Positions 56,449 to 64,000 of a stretch of DNA of 64,000 nt are shown one piece after another. A program made the translations under genes and the position numbers. The DNA comes from Pseudoalteromonas sp. MEBiC 03607 (GTDB lineage Bacteria; Pseudomonadota; Gammaproteobacteria; Enterobacterales; Alteromonadaceae). The notes beneath the pieces were generated by a model. It did not search any database and was not told the origin of the DNA. It worked only from the letters and a program-made list of their open reading frames with translations. Location: the NCBI RefSeq assembly GCF_004792295.1, contig NZ_SRRY01000001.1:1684501-1748500 (forward strand). Direction: 5' to 3'. The first letter of the stretch is position 1; every line of letters begins with the position of its first letter.

Positions 56449-57828
56449 ATGGTACAAATTTACAACACACTTACGCGACAAAAAGAGCAGTTTAAACCCC
56501 TTGTTGATGGCAAAATCGACATGTATGTGTGTGGTATCACCATTTATGATTACTGCCATATCGGTCATGCACGTACATTTGTAGGCTTTGACGTAATTGT
56601 TCGTTACCTTCGTCACATCGGCTACGATTTAAAATATGTACGTAACATCACCGATGTTGACGACAAAATTATCAAACGTGCTAACGAAAACGGCGAGTCT
56701 ATCAATGATTTAACGACTCGCATGACTAAAGCAATGCATGAAGACTTCGACAGCTTAAATATGTTGCGTCCTGATGTTGAGCCAACCGTAACAAACCATA
56801 TGGATGAAATCATCGCTATGGTTGAACGTTTAATTGCGAAAGGCCATGCCTACATTGCAGCTGATGGTGATGTATTGTTTGATGTCTCTACATTTGAGCA
56901 ATACGGTGCTTTATCACAACAAGACTTAACCATGCTACAAGCAGGCTCACGCGTTGAAGTTGCTCAAGATAAGCAAGATCCACTTGATTTCGTGCTATGG
57001 AAAAAAGCCAAGCCAGGTGAGCCTTCGTGGTCATCACCATGGGGTGAGGGTCGTCCAGGATGGCACATCGAATGTTCGGCAATGAGCTCTAAGCATTTAG
57101 GTGAGCATTTTGATATTCACGGTGGTGGTTCAGATTTACAATTCCCACACCATGAAAACGAAATTGCTCAGTCATGCTGTGCAAATAACGGCAAGTACGT
57201 TAATACGTGGATCCACACAGGTATGGTACAGGTTAATAAAGAGAAGATGTCTAAGTCATTAAACAACTTCTTTACCGTGCGTGACGTATTGAAAGAGTAC
57301 GATGCTGAGTCAGTTCGTTACTTCTTAATTTCAGGTCATTACCGTAGCCAGCTTAACTATTCGCAAGAAAATTTAGAGCAAGCACGTTCGTCACTTGAGC
57401 GTATTTACACTGCACTGCGCGGGGTAACACCAATCGAATGTGATTTAGCCAGCAATGAATACGTGGCTAAATTCAGAAAAGCGATGGATGATGACTTTAA
57501 TACGCCAGAAGCACTACCTGTGTTATTTGAGCTTGCGAAAGAACTAAATCGTGTTAAAGACAGCGATGCAGAACAAGCTGGTAAGTTGGCTTATGTACTT
57601 CGCAGTGTTGCAGAGGTATTAGGCGTTGCACAACAAGACCCAGAAGCCTTCCTACAAGGTGGCCAAGCTGATGACGAAGTCGCACACATCGAAGCCTTGA
57701 TTGCAAAACGTAACGAAGCTCGTGCCAGCAAAGATTGGGCAGCTGCTGATGAAGCCCGTGATGCACTTAATGCACTCGGTGTTGTACTCGAAGATTCTGC
57801 GGGTAAAACAACATGGCGTAAAGCTTAA
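56449..57828 (+). CDS. cysS: Cysteinyl-tRNA synthetase
   Basis: 459 residues. Class I synthetase with HIGH as CHIGHARTF near residue 36, KMSKS as EKMSKSLNN, and zinc ligands including Cys28 ([10 protein letters not shown]) and [10 protein letters not shown]. It charges tRNA-Cys. Normal length. ATG with AAGGA upstream; a strong terminator follows. Confidence 0.98.
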   Translation: MVQIYNTLTRQKEQFKPLVDGKIDMYVCGITIYDYCHIGHARTFVGFDVIVRYLRHIGYDLKYVRNITDVDDKIIKRANENGESINDLTTRMTKAMHEDFDSLNMLRPDVEPTVTNHMDEIIAMVERLIAKGHAYIAADGDVLFDVSTFEQYGALSQQDLTMLQAGSRVEVAQDKQDPLDFVLWKKAKPGEPSWSSPWGEGRPGWHIECSAMSSKHLGEHFDIHGGGSDLQFPHHENEIAQSCCANNGKYVNTWIHTGMVQVNKEKMSKSLNNFFTVRDVLKEYDAESVRYFLISGHYRSQLNYSQENLEQARSSLERIYTALRGVTPIECDLASNEYVAKFRKAMDDDFNTPEALPVLFELAKELNRVKDSDAEQAGKLAYVLRSVAEVLGVAQQDPEAFLQGGQADDEVAHIEALIAKRNEARASKDWAAADEARDALNALGVVLEDSAGKTTWRKA

Positions 57829-57853
57829 GTATCCACCGAGATATTACAAATTG

Positions 57854-57881
57854 AAAAGGTTGCCAAGAGGCAACCTTTTTT
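57854..57881 (+). terminator. Terminator after cysS
   Basis: AAAAGGTTGCC and GGCAACCTTTT pair around AAGA and end in a T-run. Confidence 0.9.
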
Positions 57882-57963
57882 GTTTTTAACTGGGTATAGC
57901 TATTGACCTAAACCTTACTTGAGGTTTTATTTTTACGCTACTTTTCACTAACAAGGACTTACA

Positions 57964-58848
57964 TTGAATATCTTACTTGCCATGATCCCTGCTTTTTTAT
58001 GGGGTACTACCTATGCTGTGACTAAATATGCCACTCCAGATTGGCCGCCATTATTATTAGGTGCATTGCGCGCATTGCCTGCAGGATTATTACTTTTATT
58101 AGTTAAGCCTAGTTTACCAACTCGTTCACAGTGGCCAAGTTTATTGACTTTAGGTGCTGTGAATATAGCGCTGTTTTTTGCGTTTATTTTTATCATGGCG
58201 GTGAATCTTCCTGCAGCTATTGCTGGGGTGGGGATGGTGTCAGTGCCGGTTGTCGCTTTGCTGTATGCATGGATTGTAAAAGGACAGCGTCCAGCAAGAG
58301 TTCAAGCATTTTGCGCCATAGCCTTGGTTGTACTGGCGTGGTTGTTGTTTGACCCAGCACACGTGTCATTAAATGTATTGGGAGTGGCGGCTTTATTGGG
58401 TGCCTTACTTACTATTGTGATTGGTAGCACCTTAGTACAAAGTTTGTCGGTGCATATACATTGGTGGGTTGTGCTTACTTGGCAATTAATCATTGGTGGC
58501 AGCATATTATTGCTAGCTGCTTTTATCGATGGAAGTTTGCTAAACCCAGAGCAATACCAAGTGGTATTTGAGCCTATTTCAGCGCTGCAATACTCTGCGC
58601 TATTTTGGTTAATCGTGCCCAATACTGCCATTGCCTATACTCTGTATGTTTGGTTATTAGGGCGCATGAGTGTGGCTGAGTTTTCATTCGGCACCATTGC
58701 CAACCCAATCGCGGGAATTGTATGCGCTGTTTTGCTCATAAACGAACAATACCAAGACTGGCAATACCTATTGATGTTTATGATGATTGTATTTTCAGTG
58801 CTACCTCAGATGCTAAAGCTTAAGCAGTTCAAACAACAAAAAACTTAA
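57964..58848 (+). CDS. EamA/DMT-family exporter
   Basis: 294 residues, ten membrane helices in two EamA repeats (PAFLWGTTYAVTKYATPDWPPLLLGALRALPAG in the first, VPNTAIAYTLYVWLLGRMSVAEFSFGTIANPIAGIV in the second). Such drug/metabolite transporters usually export amino acids or other metabolites; substrate unknown. TTG start at 57964, supported by AAGGA seven bases upstream; an in-frame ATG at 57982 is the alternative. Convergent with folD across a shared terminator. Confidence 0.88.
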   Translation: MNILLAMIPAFLWGTTYAVTKYATPDWPPLLLGALRALPAGLLLLLVKPSLPTRSQWPSLLTLGAVNIALFFAFIFIMAVNLPAAIAGVGMVSVPVVALLYAWIVKGQRPARVQAFCAIALVVLAWLLFDPAHVSLNVLGVAALLGALLTIVIGSTLVQSLSVHIHWWVVLTWQLIIGGSILLLAAFIDGSLLNPEQYQVVFEPISALQYSALFWLIVPNTAIAYTLYVWLLGRMSVAEFSFGTIANPIAGIVCAVLLINEQYQDWQYLLMFMMIVFSVLPQMLKLKQFKQQKT

Positions 58849-58852
58849 AAGC

Positions 58853-58880
58853 AAAAAAGGCTGCCCATTGGCAGCCTTTT
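58853..58880. terminator. Bidirectional terminator between EamA gene and folD
   Basis: AAAAGGCTGCC and GGCAGCCTTTT pair around CATT, with A and T runs on both sides. Confidence 0.85.
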
Positions 58881-58898
58881 GCAATAATTTAGCTCTTC

Positions 58899-59753
58899 TT
58901 AGCTGTGATATTTTTCACATGCTTCAAGCGTATTTTCAATTAAGCTTGCAACAGTCATCGGGCCAACACCACCTGGTACAGGTGTAATGAAATGCGCTTT
59001 TTGTTCAGCAACATCATATTGAACATCACCAACAAGCTTTCCTGATTCAAGACGGTTAATACCCACATCAATCACAATAGCGCCTTCTTTCACCCAGTCA
59101 CCCGGAATAAACTCAGGTTTACCAACCGCAACCACTAATAAATCAGCGCGGCGAACATGTGTTTCTAAATCTTGTGTAAACTTGTGACATACCGTTGTTG
59201 TACAGCCAGCAAGTAAAAGCTCAAGCGACATAGGACGACCAACAATGTTAGAAGCGCCAACAACGACTGCATGCATCCCTTTATAGCGAACACCTGTAGA
59301 GTCGAGTAGGGTGATGATCCCCTTTGGCGTACAAGGACGAAGTGCCGGCATACGCTGTGCTAAACGACCAATATTGTAAGGGTGGAAACCATCAACATCT
59401 TTATGAGGAGTAATACGCTCAAGAATTTTTTCAGCATCAAGGCCTTGTGGTAAAGGCAGTTGCACTAAGATACCGTCTACTTCTTTGTCTTCATTAAGTT
59501 GGTCAATTAAAGCAAGTAAGTCGTGTTCTGTGGTGTCGCCAGGTAAATCGTAAGACTTAGATACAAAGCCGACTTCTTCACATGCTTTACGCTTAGAGCC
59601 AACATAGACTTGGCTTGCTGGGTCTTGACCAACTAACACTACTGCTAGTCCTGGTGCACGTAAACCGTTTGCTACACGCTCTGCAACACGTTCAGCTACA
59701 TTACTGCGTACTTGTTTAGCTATTGCTTTACCATCGATGATGTTTGCCGTCAT
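58899..59753 (-). CDS. folD: Bifunctional methylene-THF dehydrogenase/cyclohydrolase
   Basis: 284 residues, standard length. [16 protein letters not shown] holds the catalytic Tyr and Lys, [15 protein letters not shown] and [12 protein letters not shown] the substrate site, and [16 protein letters not shown] the NADP site; ends with [19 protein letters not shown]. It interconverts methylene- and formyl-tetrahydrofolate. ATG start, reading away from the tRNA cluster. Confidence 0.97.
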   Translation of the reverse strand: MTANIIDGKAIAKQVRSNVAERVAERVANGLRAPGLAVVLVGQDPASQVYVGSKRKACEEVGFVSKSYDLPGDTTEHDLLALIDQLNEDKEVDGILVQLPLPQGLDAEKILERITPHKDVDGFHPYNIGRLAQRMPALRPCTPKGIITLLDSTGVRYKGMHAVVVGASNIVGRPMSLELLLAGCTTTVCHKFTQDLETHVRRADLLVVAVGKPEFIPGDWVKEGAIVIDVGINRLESGKLVGDVQYDVAEQKAHFITPVPGGVGPMTVASLIENTLEACEKYHS

Positions 59754-60021
59754 GGGTGACCTTTCATTGGGGTTAGTTAACTTGATACTGATACATCAAA
59801 ATATGATCATCCAATAAAGGGGGCGTGGATACACAAAACATGTTTGTTTGATCATATTTATTAATGTTGTGTATTTTCGCAGAAAAGCATCATAGCGCCA
59901 AGATGCAATTGTATATAAAGCGATACTTTATAAAAAAGAGTTCAAATTTTAGCTTATATTTGCAATATTTAACCATTATGAACTAAAAGTGACCGATTGA
60001 ATTATTTTCTTAAAAAAAAGT
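59754..60021. other. folD-tRNA intergenic region with an 11-bp inverted repeat
   Basis: No gene seen. AAATATGATCA (59799-59809) and TGATCATATTT (59849-59859) are perfect inverted copies 39 bases apart, each containing the palindrome TGATCA. They lie in the folD promoter region. Whether they are operators or a large stem is unknown. Confidence 0.4.
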
Positions 60022-60050
60022 TTGACCTAACACGGCCAAATCACTATTAT
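60022..60050 (+). promoter_or_regulatory. Promoter of the tRNA cluster
   Basis: -35 TTGACC (60022-60027), exactly 17 bases, -10 TATTAT (60045-60050), followed by GCACCCCG. Strong match; starts the Pro-Arg-His-Pro-Pro cluster. Confidence 0.75.
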
Positions 60051-60094
60051 GCACCCCGTTGTTAACGAGGTCACTCGCAAACAACAGTAAGCAT

Positions 60095-60171
60095 CGGCGA
60101 TTAGCGCAGTTTGGTAGCGCACTTGGTTTGGGTCCAAGGGGTCGCAGGTTCAAATCCTGCATCGCCGACCA
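60095..60171 (+). tRNA. tRNA-Pro (TGG), copy 1
   Basis: 77 bases with encoded CCA. Acceptor CGGCGAT/ATCGCCG, anticodon stem CTTGG/CCAAG with TGG at 60129-60131, T arm GCAGGTTCAAATCCTGC. Identical to the two later copies. Confidence 0.97.
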
Positions 60172-60221
60172 CTTCTTCTTTAAGAAGCGGTGCTTACAGG
60201 CAAACTTTTGAAGTTTTCGAT

Positions 60222-60298
<77 letters not shown>

Positions 60299-60320
60299 TT
60301 TGAAAATATGTAAATGCCGT

Positions 60321-60397
60321 GGTGATTGTAGCTCAGTTGGTAGAGCCCCGGATTGTGATTCCGGTTGTCGTGGGTTCGAGCCCCATCAGTCACCCCA
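60321..60397 (+). tRNA. tRNA-His (GTG)
   Basis: 77 bases including the extra 5' G typical of tRNA-His, which pairs with C73. Acceptor GTGATTG/CAGTCAC, anticodon stem CCGGA/TCCGG, anticodon GTG at 60355-60357, encoded CCA. Confidence 0.96.
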
Positions 60398-60412
60398 ATT
60401 TACTTAAGATTT

Positions 60413-60489
60413 CGGCGATTAGCGCAGTTTGGTAGCGCACTTGGTTTGGGTCCAAGGGGTCGCAGGTTCAAATCCTGCATCGCCGACCA
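60413..60489 (+). tRNA. tRNA-Pro (TGG), copy 2
   Basis: 77 bases, same sequence as copy 1 by eye, including CCA. Confidence 0.97.
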
Positions 60490-60531
60490 CTTTTCTAAAG
60501 TGGTCTTAATTTTCAAAGCTTCTCTCAGTAT

Positions 60532-60608
60532 CGGCGATTAGCGCAGTTTGGTAGCGCACTTGGTTTGGGTCCAAGGGGTCGCAGGTTCAAATCCTGCATC
60601 GCCGACCA
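60532..60608 (+). tRNA. tRNA-Pro (TGG), copy 3
   Basis: 77 bases, same sequence as copies 1 and 2 by eye, including CCA. Confidence 0.97.
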
Positions 60609-60634
60609 CTTTTAAAGATTTATGGTCAAAGAAC

Positions 60635-60690
60635 GATTGGTTTGGGTATATCCAATTCAGTCGCAGATTCAAATCCTGCATTGCCGACCA
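60635..60690 (+). pseudogene. Decayed tRNA-Pro remnant (3' half)
   Basis: ATTGGTTTGGGTATATCCAA resembles the anticodon arm of the tRNA-Pro copies, and the T arm and end (GCAGATTCAAATCCTGCATT then GCCGACCA) are nearly intact, but the acceptor 5' strand and D arm are missing. It cannot form a tRNA. Spacing continues the array, so it looks like a former fourth copy. Confidence 0.75.
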
Positions 60691-61018
60691 CTTCTTAATA
60701 TCTAAATACCTCCTTTAAATCAGCCTAATTTAACTTTGTTATTTTACTGCGTTCGTTTTTTCAGCACTTAAACGCTGAATGCTGCTATATACGCCAAATA
60801 ATTGCCCCCTAGACTCGACTATCATAAATATTAGGTTATAATGCCGCGTCTATTGTTTAACATAGTGCCCATAGAGGCAAAGCAGCAATGGTATCTCATG
60901 GTTACAATGCGCCGTTTTAAGTTGAATTTTTCAGCATTAAAACTTGCTATCACTCATGGAGATCACCTTGTTTGTAAGGAAGGCGAACAGTCGCCAAAAT
61001 TGAAGATTGAGGTAAATC
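60691..61018 (+). promoter_or_regulatory. tig upstream region with candidate promoter
   Basis: No convincing gene in this stretch. A -10 TATAAT at 60837-60842 is preceded by TCGACT (60815-60820) at 16 bases, followed by GCCGCG. This leaves a leader of about 170 bases before tig. A 64-codon open frame in the leader has no support. Confidence 0.5.
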
Positions 61019-62323
61019 ATGCAAGTTTCTGTTGAGACGACTCAAGGCCTTGAGCGCCGTCTGACCATCACCGTTCCTGCAGAGAACGTTGAGACTGAAG
61101 TTAAAAAACGCTTACAACAACTGTCTAAAACCCAGCGTATCGATGGTTTCCGCCCAGGTAAAGTACCTGCGTCTATCATCAACAAGCGTTACGGTGCAGC
61201 AGTGCGTCAAGAAGTTGCTGGCGAATTAATGCAACGCAACTACATCGAAGCAATCGTTTCAGAAAAAATTAACCCAGCGGGTGCTCCAACTTTCGCACCT
61301 AAAGCATTAGAAGCTGGTAAAGATTTAGAATTCGATGCAACGTTTGAAGTTTACCCAGAAGTTGAAATCCAAGGTTTAGATAAAATTGCTGTTGAAAAAC
61401 CAGCAGTATCTGTAACTGACGAAGACCTAGCTAACATGCTAGAAACTTTACGTAAGCAACACGCTTCTTGGGCTGAAGTTGATGCAGCTGCAGGCGAGAA
61501 CGATCGCGTAACTATCGATTTCGTTGGTTCTATCGACGGTGAAGAGTTCGAAGGCGGTAAAGCTGAAGACTTCCCACTAGAACTTGGTCAAGGTCGTATG
61601 ATCCCAGGTTTTGAAGACAACATCGTTGGTAAAAAAGCGGGCGAAGAAGTTGTTGCTGAAGTAACTTTCCCTGAAGAGTACCATGCTGAAAACCTTAAAG
61701 GTAAAGCTGCTTCTTTCGCAATCACTGTTAAGAAAGTTGAAACTCAAGAGCTTCCTGAGCTTAACGATGAGTTCGCAACTAAATTCGGTGTAGCTGAAGG
61801 CGGTGTTGACGCTCTTAAAGAAGAAGTTAAAAAGAACATGACACGTGAGCTTGACCAAGCGGTTAAAGCTAACGTTAAAGACCAAGCTATCAAAGGTCTT
61901 TTAGCTAACAACGAAATCGAAGTGCCTAAAGCGCTAGTTGATCAAGAAATTGATGCACTACGTCAGCAAGCTGCACAACGTTTTGGTGGCGATGCTAAAA
62001 ACATGCCTGAGCTTCCAGCTGAATTATTCCACGAGCAAGCTGTAACTCGCGTTAAGACTGGCCTATTACTAGGTGAAGTTATCAAGGCGAACGAGCTTAA
62101 AGTTGACGACGCTAAAGTTGAAGAGTTAATCGCAACTGTAGCTTCTGCATACGAAGATCCAACTGAAGTTGTAGAATACTACAAGTCAAATGATCAACTT
62201 ATGCAACAAATGCGTAACGTAGCGATGGAAGAGCAAGCAGTTGAAGCTATCCTAGCTAAAGCAAACGTGACTGAAGTTGAAAAAGCATTCGACGACATCA
62301 TGAATCCACAGCAAGGTGCTTAA
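61019..62323 (+). CDS. tig: Trigger factor
   Basis: 434 residues, standard length. N-terminal ribosome-binding domain with the GFRPGKVP signature (~43-50), central FKBP-type isomerase domain ([19 protein letters not shown] ... [19 protein letters not shown]), and a helical C-terminal chaperone domain. It receives nascent chains at the ribosome exit. ATG at 61019 with GAGGTAA upstream. First of the conserved tig-clpP-clpX order. Confidence 0.98.
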   Translation: MQVSVETTQGLERRLTITVPAENVETEVKKRLQQLSKTQRIDGFRPGKVPASIINKRYGAAVRQEVAGELMQRNYIEAIVSEKINPAGAPTFAPKALEAGKDLEFDATFEVYPEVEIQGLDKIAVEKPAVSVTDEDLANMLETLRKQHASWAEVDAAAGENDRVTIDFVGSIDGEEFEGGKAEDFPLELGQGRMIPGFEDNIVGKKAGEEVVAEVTFPEEYHAENLKGKAASFAITVKKVETQELPELNDEFATKFGVAEGGVDALKEEVKKNMTRELDQAVKANVKDQAIKGLLANNEIEVPKALVDQEIDALRQQAAQRFGGDAKNMPELPAELFHEQAVTRVKTGLLLGEVIKANELKVDDAKVEELIATVASAYEDPTEVVEYYKSNDQLMQQMRNVAMEEQAVEAILAKANVTEVEKAFDDIMNPQQGA

Positions 62324-62355
62324 TAAGTCATTGACTTAAGCTCTCGCTAGCGATT

Positions 62356-62403
62356 AAATGGCTCGTGTTACTCTGTATATTTACAGCGTACCCGGGCCAT
62401 TTT
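62356..62403 (+). terminator. Possible terminator after tig
   Basis: AAATGGCtCG pairs with CGgGCCATTT, with an inner CTGTA/TACAG stem-loop; the tail TTTTAG is T-rich but short. Confidence 0.45.
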
Positions 62404-62473
62404 AGTTTGTGGTAGCAAGTTTCACAAAAACCGACAATACTAGATGTTATTTCAGAACATTTTTCAGTAAAGA

Positions 62474-62501
62474 TTGAAATAGTGCCGAACCGTTCACATA
62501 T
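62474..62501 (+). promoter_or_regulatory. Possible sigma-32 promoter of clpP
   Basis: TTGAAAT (62474-62480) and CACATAT (62495-62501) with a 14-base spacer partly match the heat-shock consensus. clpP is a heat-shock gene in E. coli, which supports but does not prove this. Confidence 0.35.
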
Positions 62502-62598
62502 AGTTAAAAAGATTGAACAGTTACTTTAATTAACATTAGTATTAATGTGCTTTCCTTATAGTAAGGATGAGTCGCAGCGGATAAGGAATTAAATAAGA

Positions 62599-63216
62599 AT
62601 GAATAGCGGTATGATAGACCCTCTAAACGCATTAGTCCCTATGGTTGTTGAGCAAACAGCAAAAGGGGAGCGCTCATATGATATTTACTCACGTCTTTTA
62701 AAAGAGCGCATTATTTTCTTAACAGGCCAAGTTGAAGATAACATGGCAAACCTGATTCTTGCACAAATGCTGTTTTTAGAATCAGAAAACCCAGAAAAAG
62801 ATATTTATCTTTATATCAATTCGCCAGGTGGCTCTGTAACTGCTGGTATGGCAATCTACGATACAATGAATTTCATTAAACCTGATGTAAGCACTATTTG
62901 TGTGGGTCAAGCAGCTAGTATGGGTGCTTTTTTGTTATCAGGTGGCGCTAAAGGTAAGCGTTTTTGTTTACCTAACTCACGCGTGATGATCCACCAACCA
63001 TTAGGTGGTTTCCAAGGTCAAGCATCTGACTTCGAAATTCATGCGCGCGAAATCTTATCGATTAAAGATAAGTTAAACCGTTTGATGGCAGAGCACACAG
63101 GTCAACCATTAGAGGTCGTATCACGCGATACTGACCGTGATAACTTTATGACCGCAAGCGAAGCGGTTGAATACGGCCTAGTTGACTCTGTATTCTCTAG
63201 CCGCGAAACGAAGTAA
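62599..63216 (+). CDS. clpP: ATP-dependent Clp protease proteolytic subunit
   Basis: 205 residues. Catalytic triad visible: Ser107 in [11 protein letters not shown], His132 in MIHQPLGG and Asp181 in RDTDRDNF. Gly-rich [14 protein letters not shown] forms the oxyanion region. ClpP tetradecamers degrade proteins fed by ClpX or ClpA. ATG start with AAGGAA upstream; clpX follows 135 bases later. Confidence 0.98.
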   Translation: MNSGMIDPLNALVPMVVEQTAKGERSYDIYSRLLKERIIFLTGQVEDNMANLILAQMLFLESENPEKDIYLYINSPGGSVTAGMAIYDTMNFIKPDVSTICVGQAASMGAFLLSGGAKGKRFCLPNSRVMIHQPLGGFQGQASDFEIHAREILSIKDKLNRLMAEHTGQPLEVVSRDTDRDNFMTASEAVEYGLVDSVFSSRETK

Positions 63217-63351
63217 TCTGAATAGCTAATAATAACGTATTGTTAGCTATCACCCTTTACTATGCGAAAACTGATATTCTTTGATATAGTTAAACATAGT
63301 GAATTAGCAGTAGCCCAGTGCTGCTGCCAACGTAATAAATGAGGTAGCTGA

Positions 63352-64000
63352 ATGTCTGACACTCCTACAGACGGCGACAAAAGTAATAAATTGTTATACT
63401 GCTCTTTTTGTGGCAAAAGCCAGCATGAAGTTCGTAAACTTATTGCCGGCCCTTCAGTATACATTTGTGATGAATGTGTTGAGCTGTGTAATGATATCAT
63501 CAGGGAAGAAATCAAAGACATTGCGCCAAAGCATAATGCGTCTGATAAATTGCCTGTTCCAAAAGAAATTCGTAATCACTTAGATGATTATGTTATTGGC
63601 CAAGATCATGCAAAAAAAGTGCTGTCGGTAGCGGTATACAATCACTACAAACGCCTTCGTAATCAAAGTATTAATGCAGAAATTGAGCTAGGTAAGAGTA
63701 ACATCCTATTAATTGGTCCTACTGGTAGTGGTAAAACATTACTTGCTGAAACCATGGCTCGTTTGCTCGATGTACCTTTCACTATGGCTGATGCGACTAC
63801 GCTGACAGAAGCAGGTTATGTTGGTGAAGATGTTGAAAACATCATTCAGAAGCTACTGCAAAAATGTGACTACGACGTTGAGAAAGCGCAGCGTGGTATT
63901 GTTTACATTGATGAAATTGACAAGATTTCTCGTAAGTCTGATAACCCATCGATCACTCGTGACGTATCGGGCGAAGGTGTGCAACAAGCGTTACTTAAAC
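63352..64000 (+). CDS. clpX: ATP-dependent Clp protease ATPase subunit ClpX (3' end outside window)
   Basis: The first 216 codons are visible, open to the window edge. N-terminal zinc-binding domain with Cys17, Cys20, Cys39 and Cys42 (YCSFCGKSQ and YICDECVEL), then the AAA+ domain: [25 protein letters not shown], Walker [19 protein letters not shown] pore-loop region and Walker [10 protein letters not shown]. ClpX unfolds tagged substrates for ClpP. ATG 63352 with GAGGTAG upstream. Confidence 0.97.
   Translation, partial: MSDTPTDGDKSNKLLYCSFCGKSQHEVRKLIAGPSVYICDECVELCNDIIREEIKDIAPKHNASDKLPVPKEIRNHLDDYVIGQDHAKKVLSVAVYNHYKRLRNQSINAEIELGKSNILLIGPTGSGKTLLAETMARLLDVPFTMADATTLTEAGYVGEDVENIIQKLLQKCDYDVEKAQRGIVYIDEIDKISRKSDNPSITRDVSGEGVQQALLK

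Noticed and set aside
60841..61035. 64-codon open frame upstream of tig
   Set aside because: Starts on the -10 of a likely promoter, has no ribosome site, and runs into the tig start in another frame.

Overview
The window reads as the chromosome of a marine gammaproteobacterium, most likely Pseudoalteromonas or a close relative. This rests on the AT-rich composition, recognised protein families and gene order (inference; no database was searched). Most of it is core chromosome with familiar gammaproteobacterial order, interrupted by accessory signalling genes. No prophage, insertion-sequence transposase or CRISPR array was seen.

Layout. 1-0.5 kb: 3' end of aroC. 0.5-13.4 kb: an accessory block between aroC and epmC, holding a membrane spermidine-synthase-like protein divergent from a ToxR/CadC-type regulator, a LysR/GST divergent pair, and a c-di-GMP group (a diguanylate cyclase and two paralogous HD-GYP receptors, one with a solute-binding domain inserted in its sensor). 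13.5-15.5 kb: epmC, an NAD-kinase-like gene and yfcL. 15.6-23.9 kb: AbgT transporter, deaD, grxA, a thioredoxin-like protein, a small heat-shock gene with a sigma-32 promoter and a ROSE-like RNA thermometer, an FeS photolyase, a coiled-coil protein with an internal duplication, and a possible heme-less globin. 24.1-35.6 kb: initiator tRNA, rimP-nusA-infB-rbfA-truB-rpsO-pnp-nlpI and a metalloprotease-like lipoprotein coupled to nlpI. 35.8-41.6 kb: an Mrp cation/proton antiporter operon with fused A/B subunits. 41.7-48.1 kb: truA-accD-folC-dedD-cvpA-purF, split by two tandem MITE-like elements. 48.2-54.9 kb: a Yip1 protein, miaE, and an accessory receiver-EAL response regulator with its histidine kinase and a periplasmic binding protein. 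55-59.8 kb: lpxH, ppiB, cysS, an EamA exporter and folD. 60.1-60.7 kb: five tRNAs (Pro, Arg, His, Pro, Pro) plus a decaying tRNA-Pro remnant. 61-64 kb: tig, clpP and the 5' part of clpX.

How the genes work together. The core blocks supply translation initiation, ribosome and tRNA maturation, RNA decay, fatty-acid, folate and purine synthesis and protein quality control. The accessory genes are mainly environmental sensing through c-di-GMP: one synthase, two HD-GYP and one EAL phosphodiesterase candidates, most with periplasmic or receiver inputs. The features most worth follow-up are the solute-binding insertion in the second HD-GYP receptor, the nlpI-coupled metalloprotease, the hsp20 thermometer, the 11-bp-phased triple half-site before the ToxR-like regulator, and the MITE pair that may supply a promoter to cvpA-purF.
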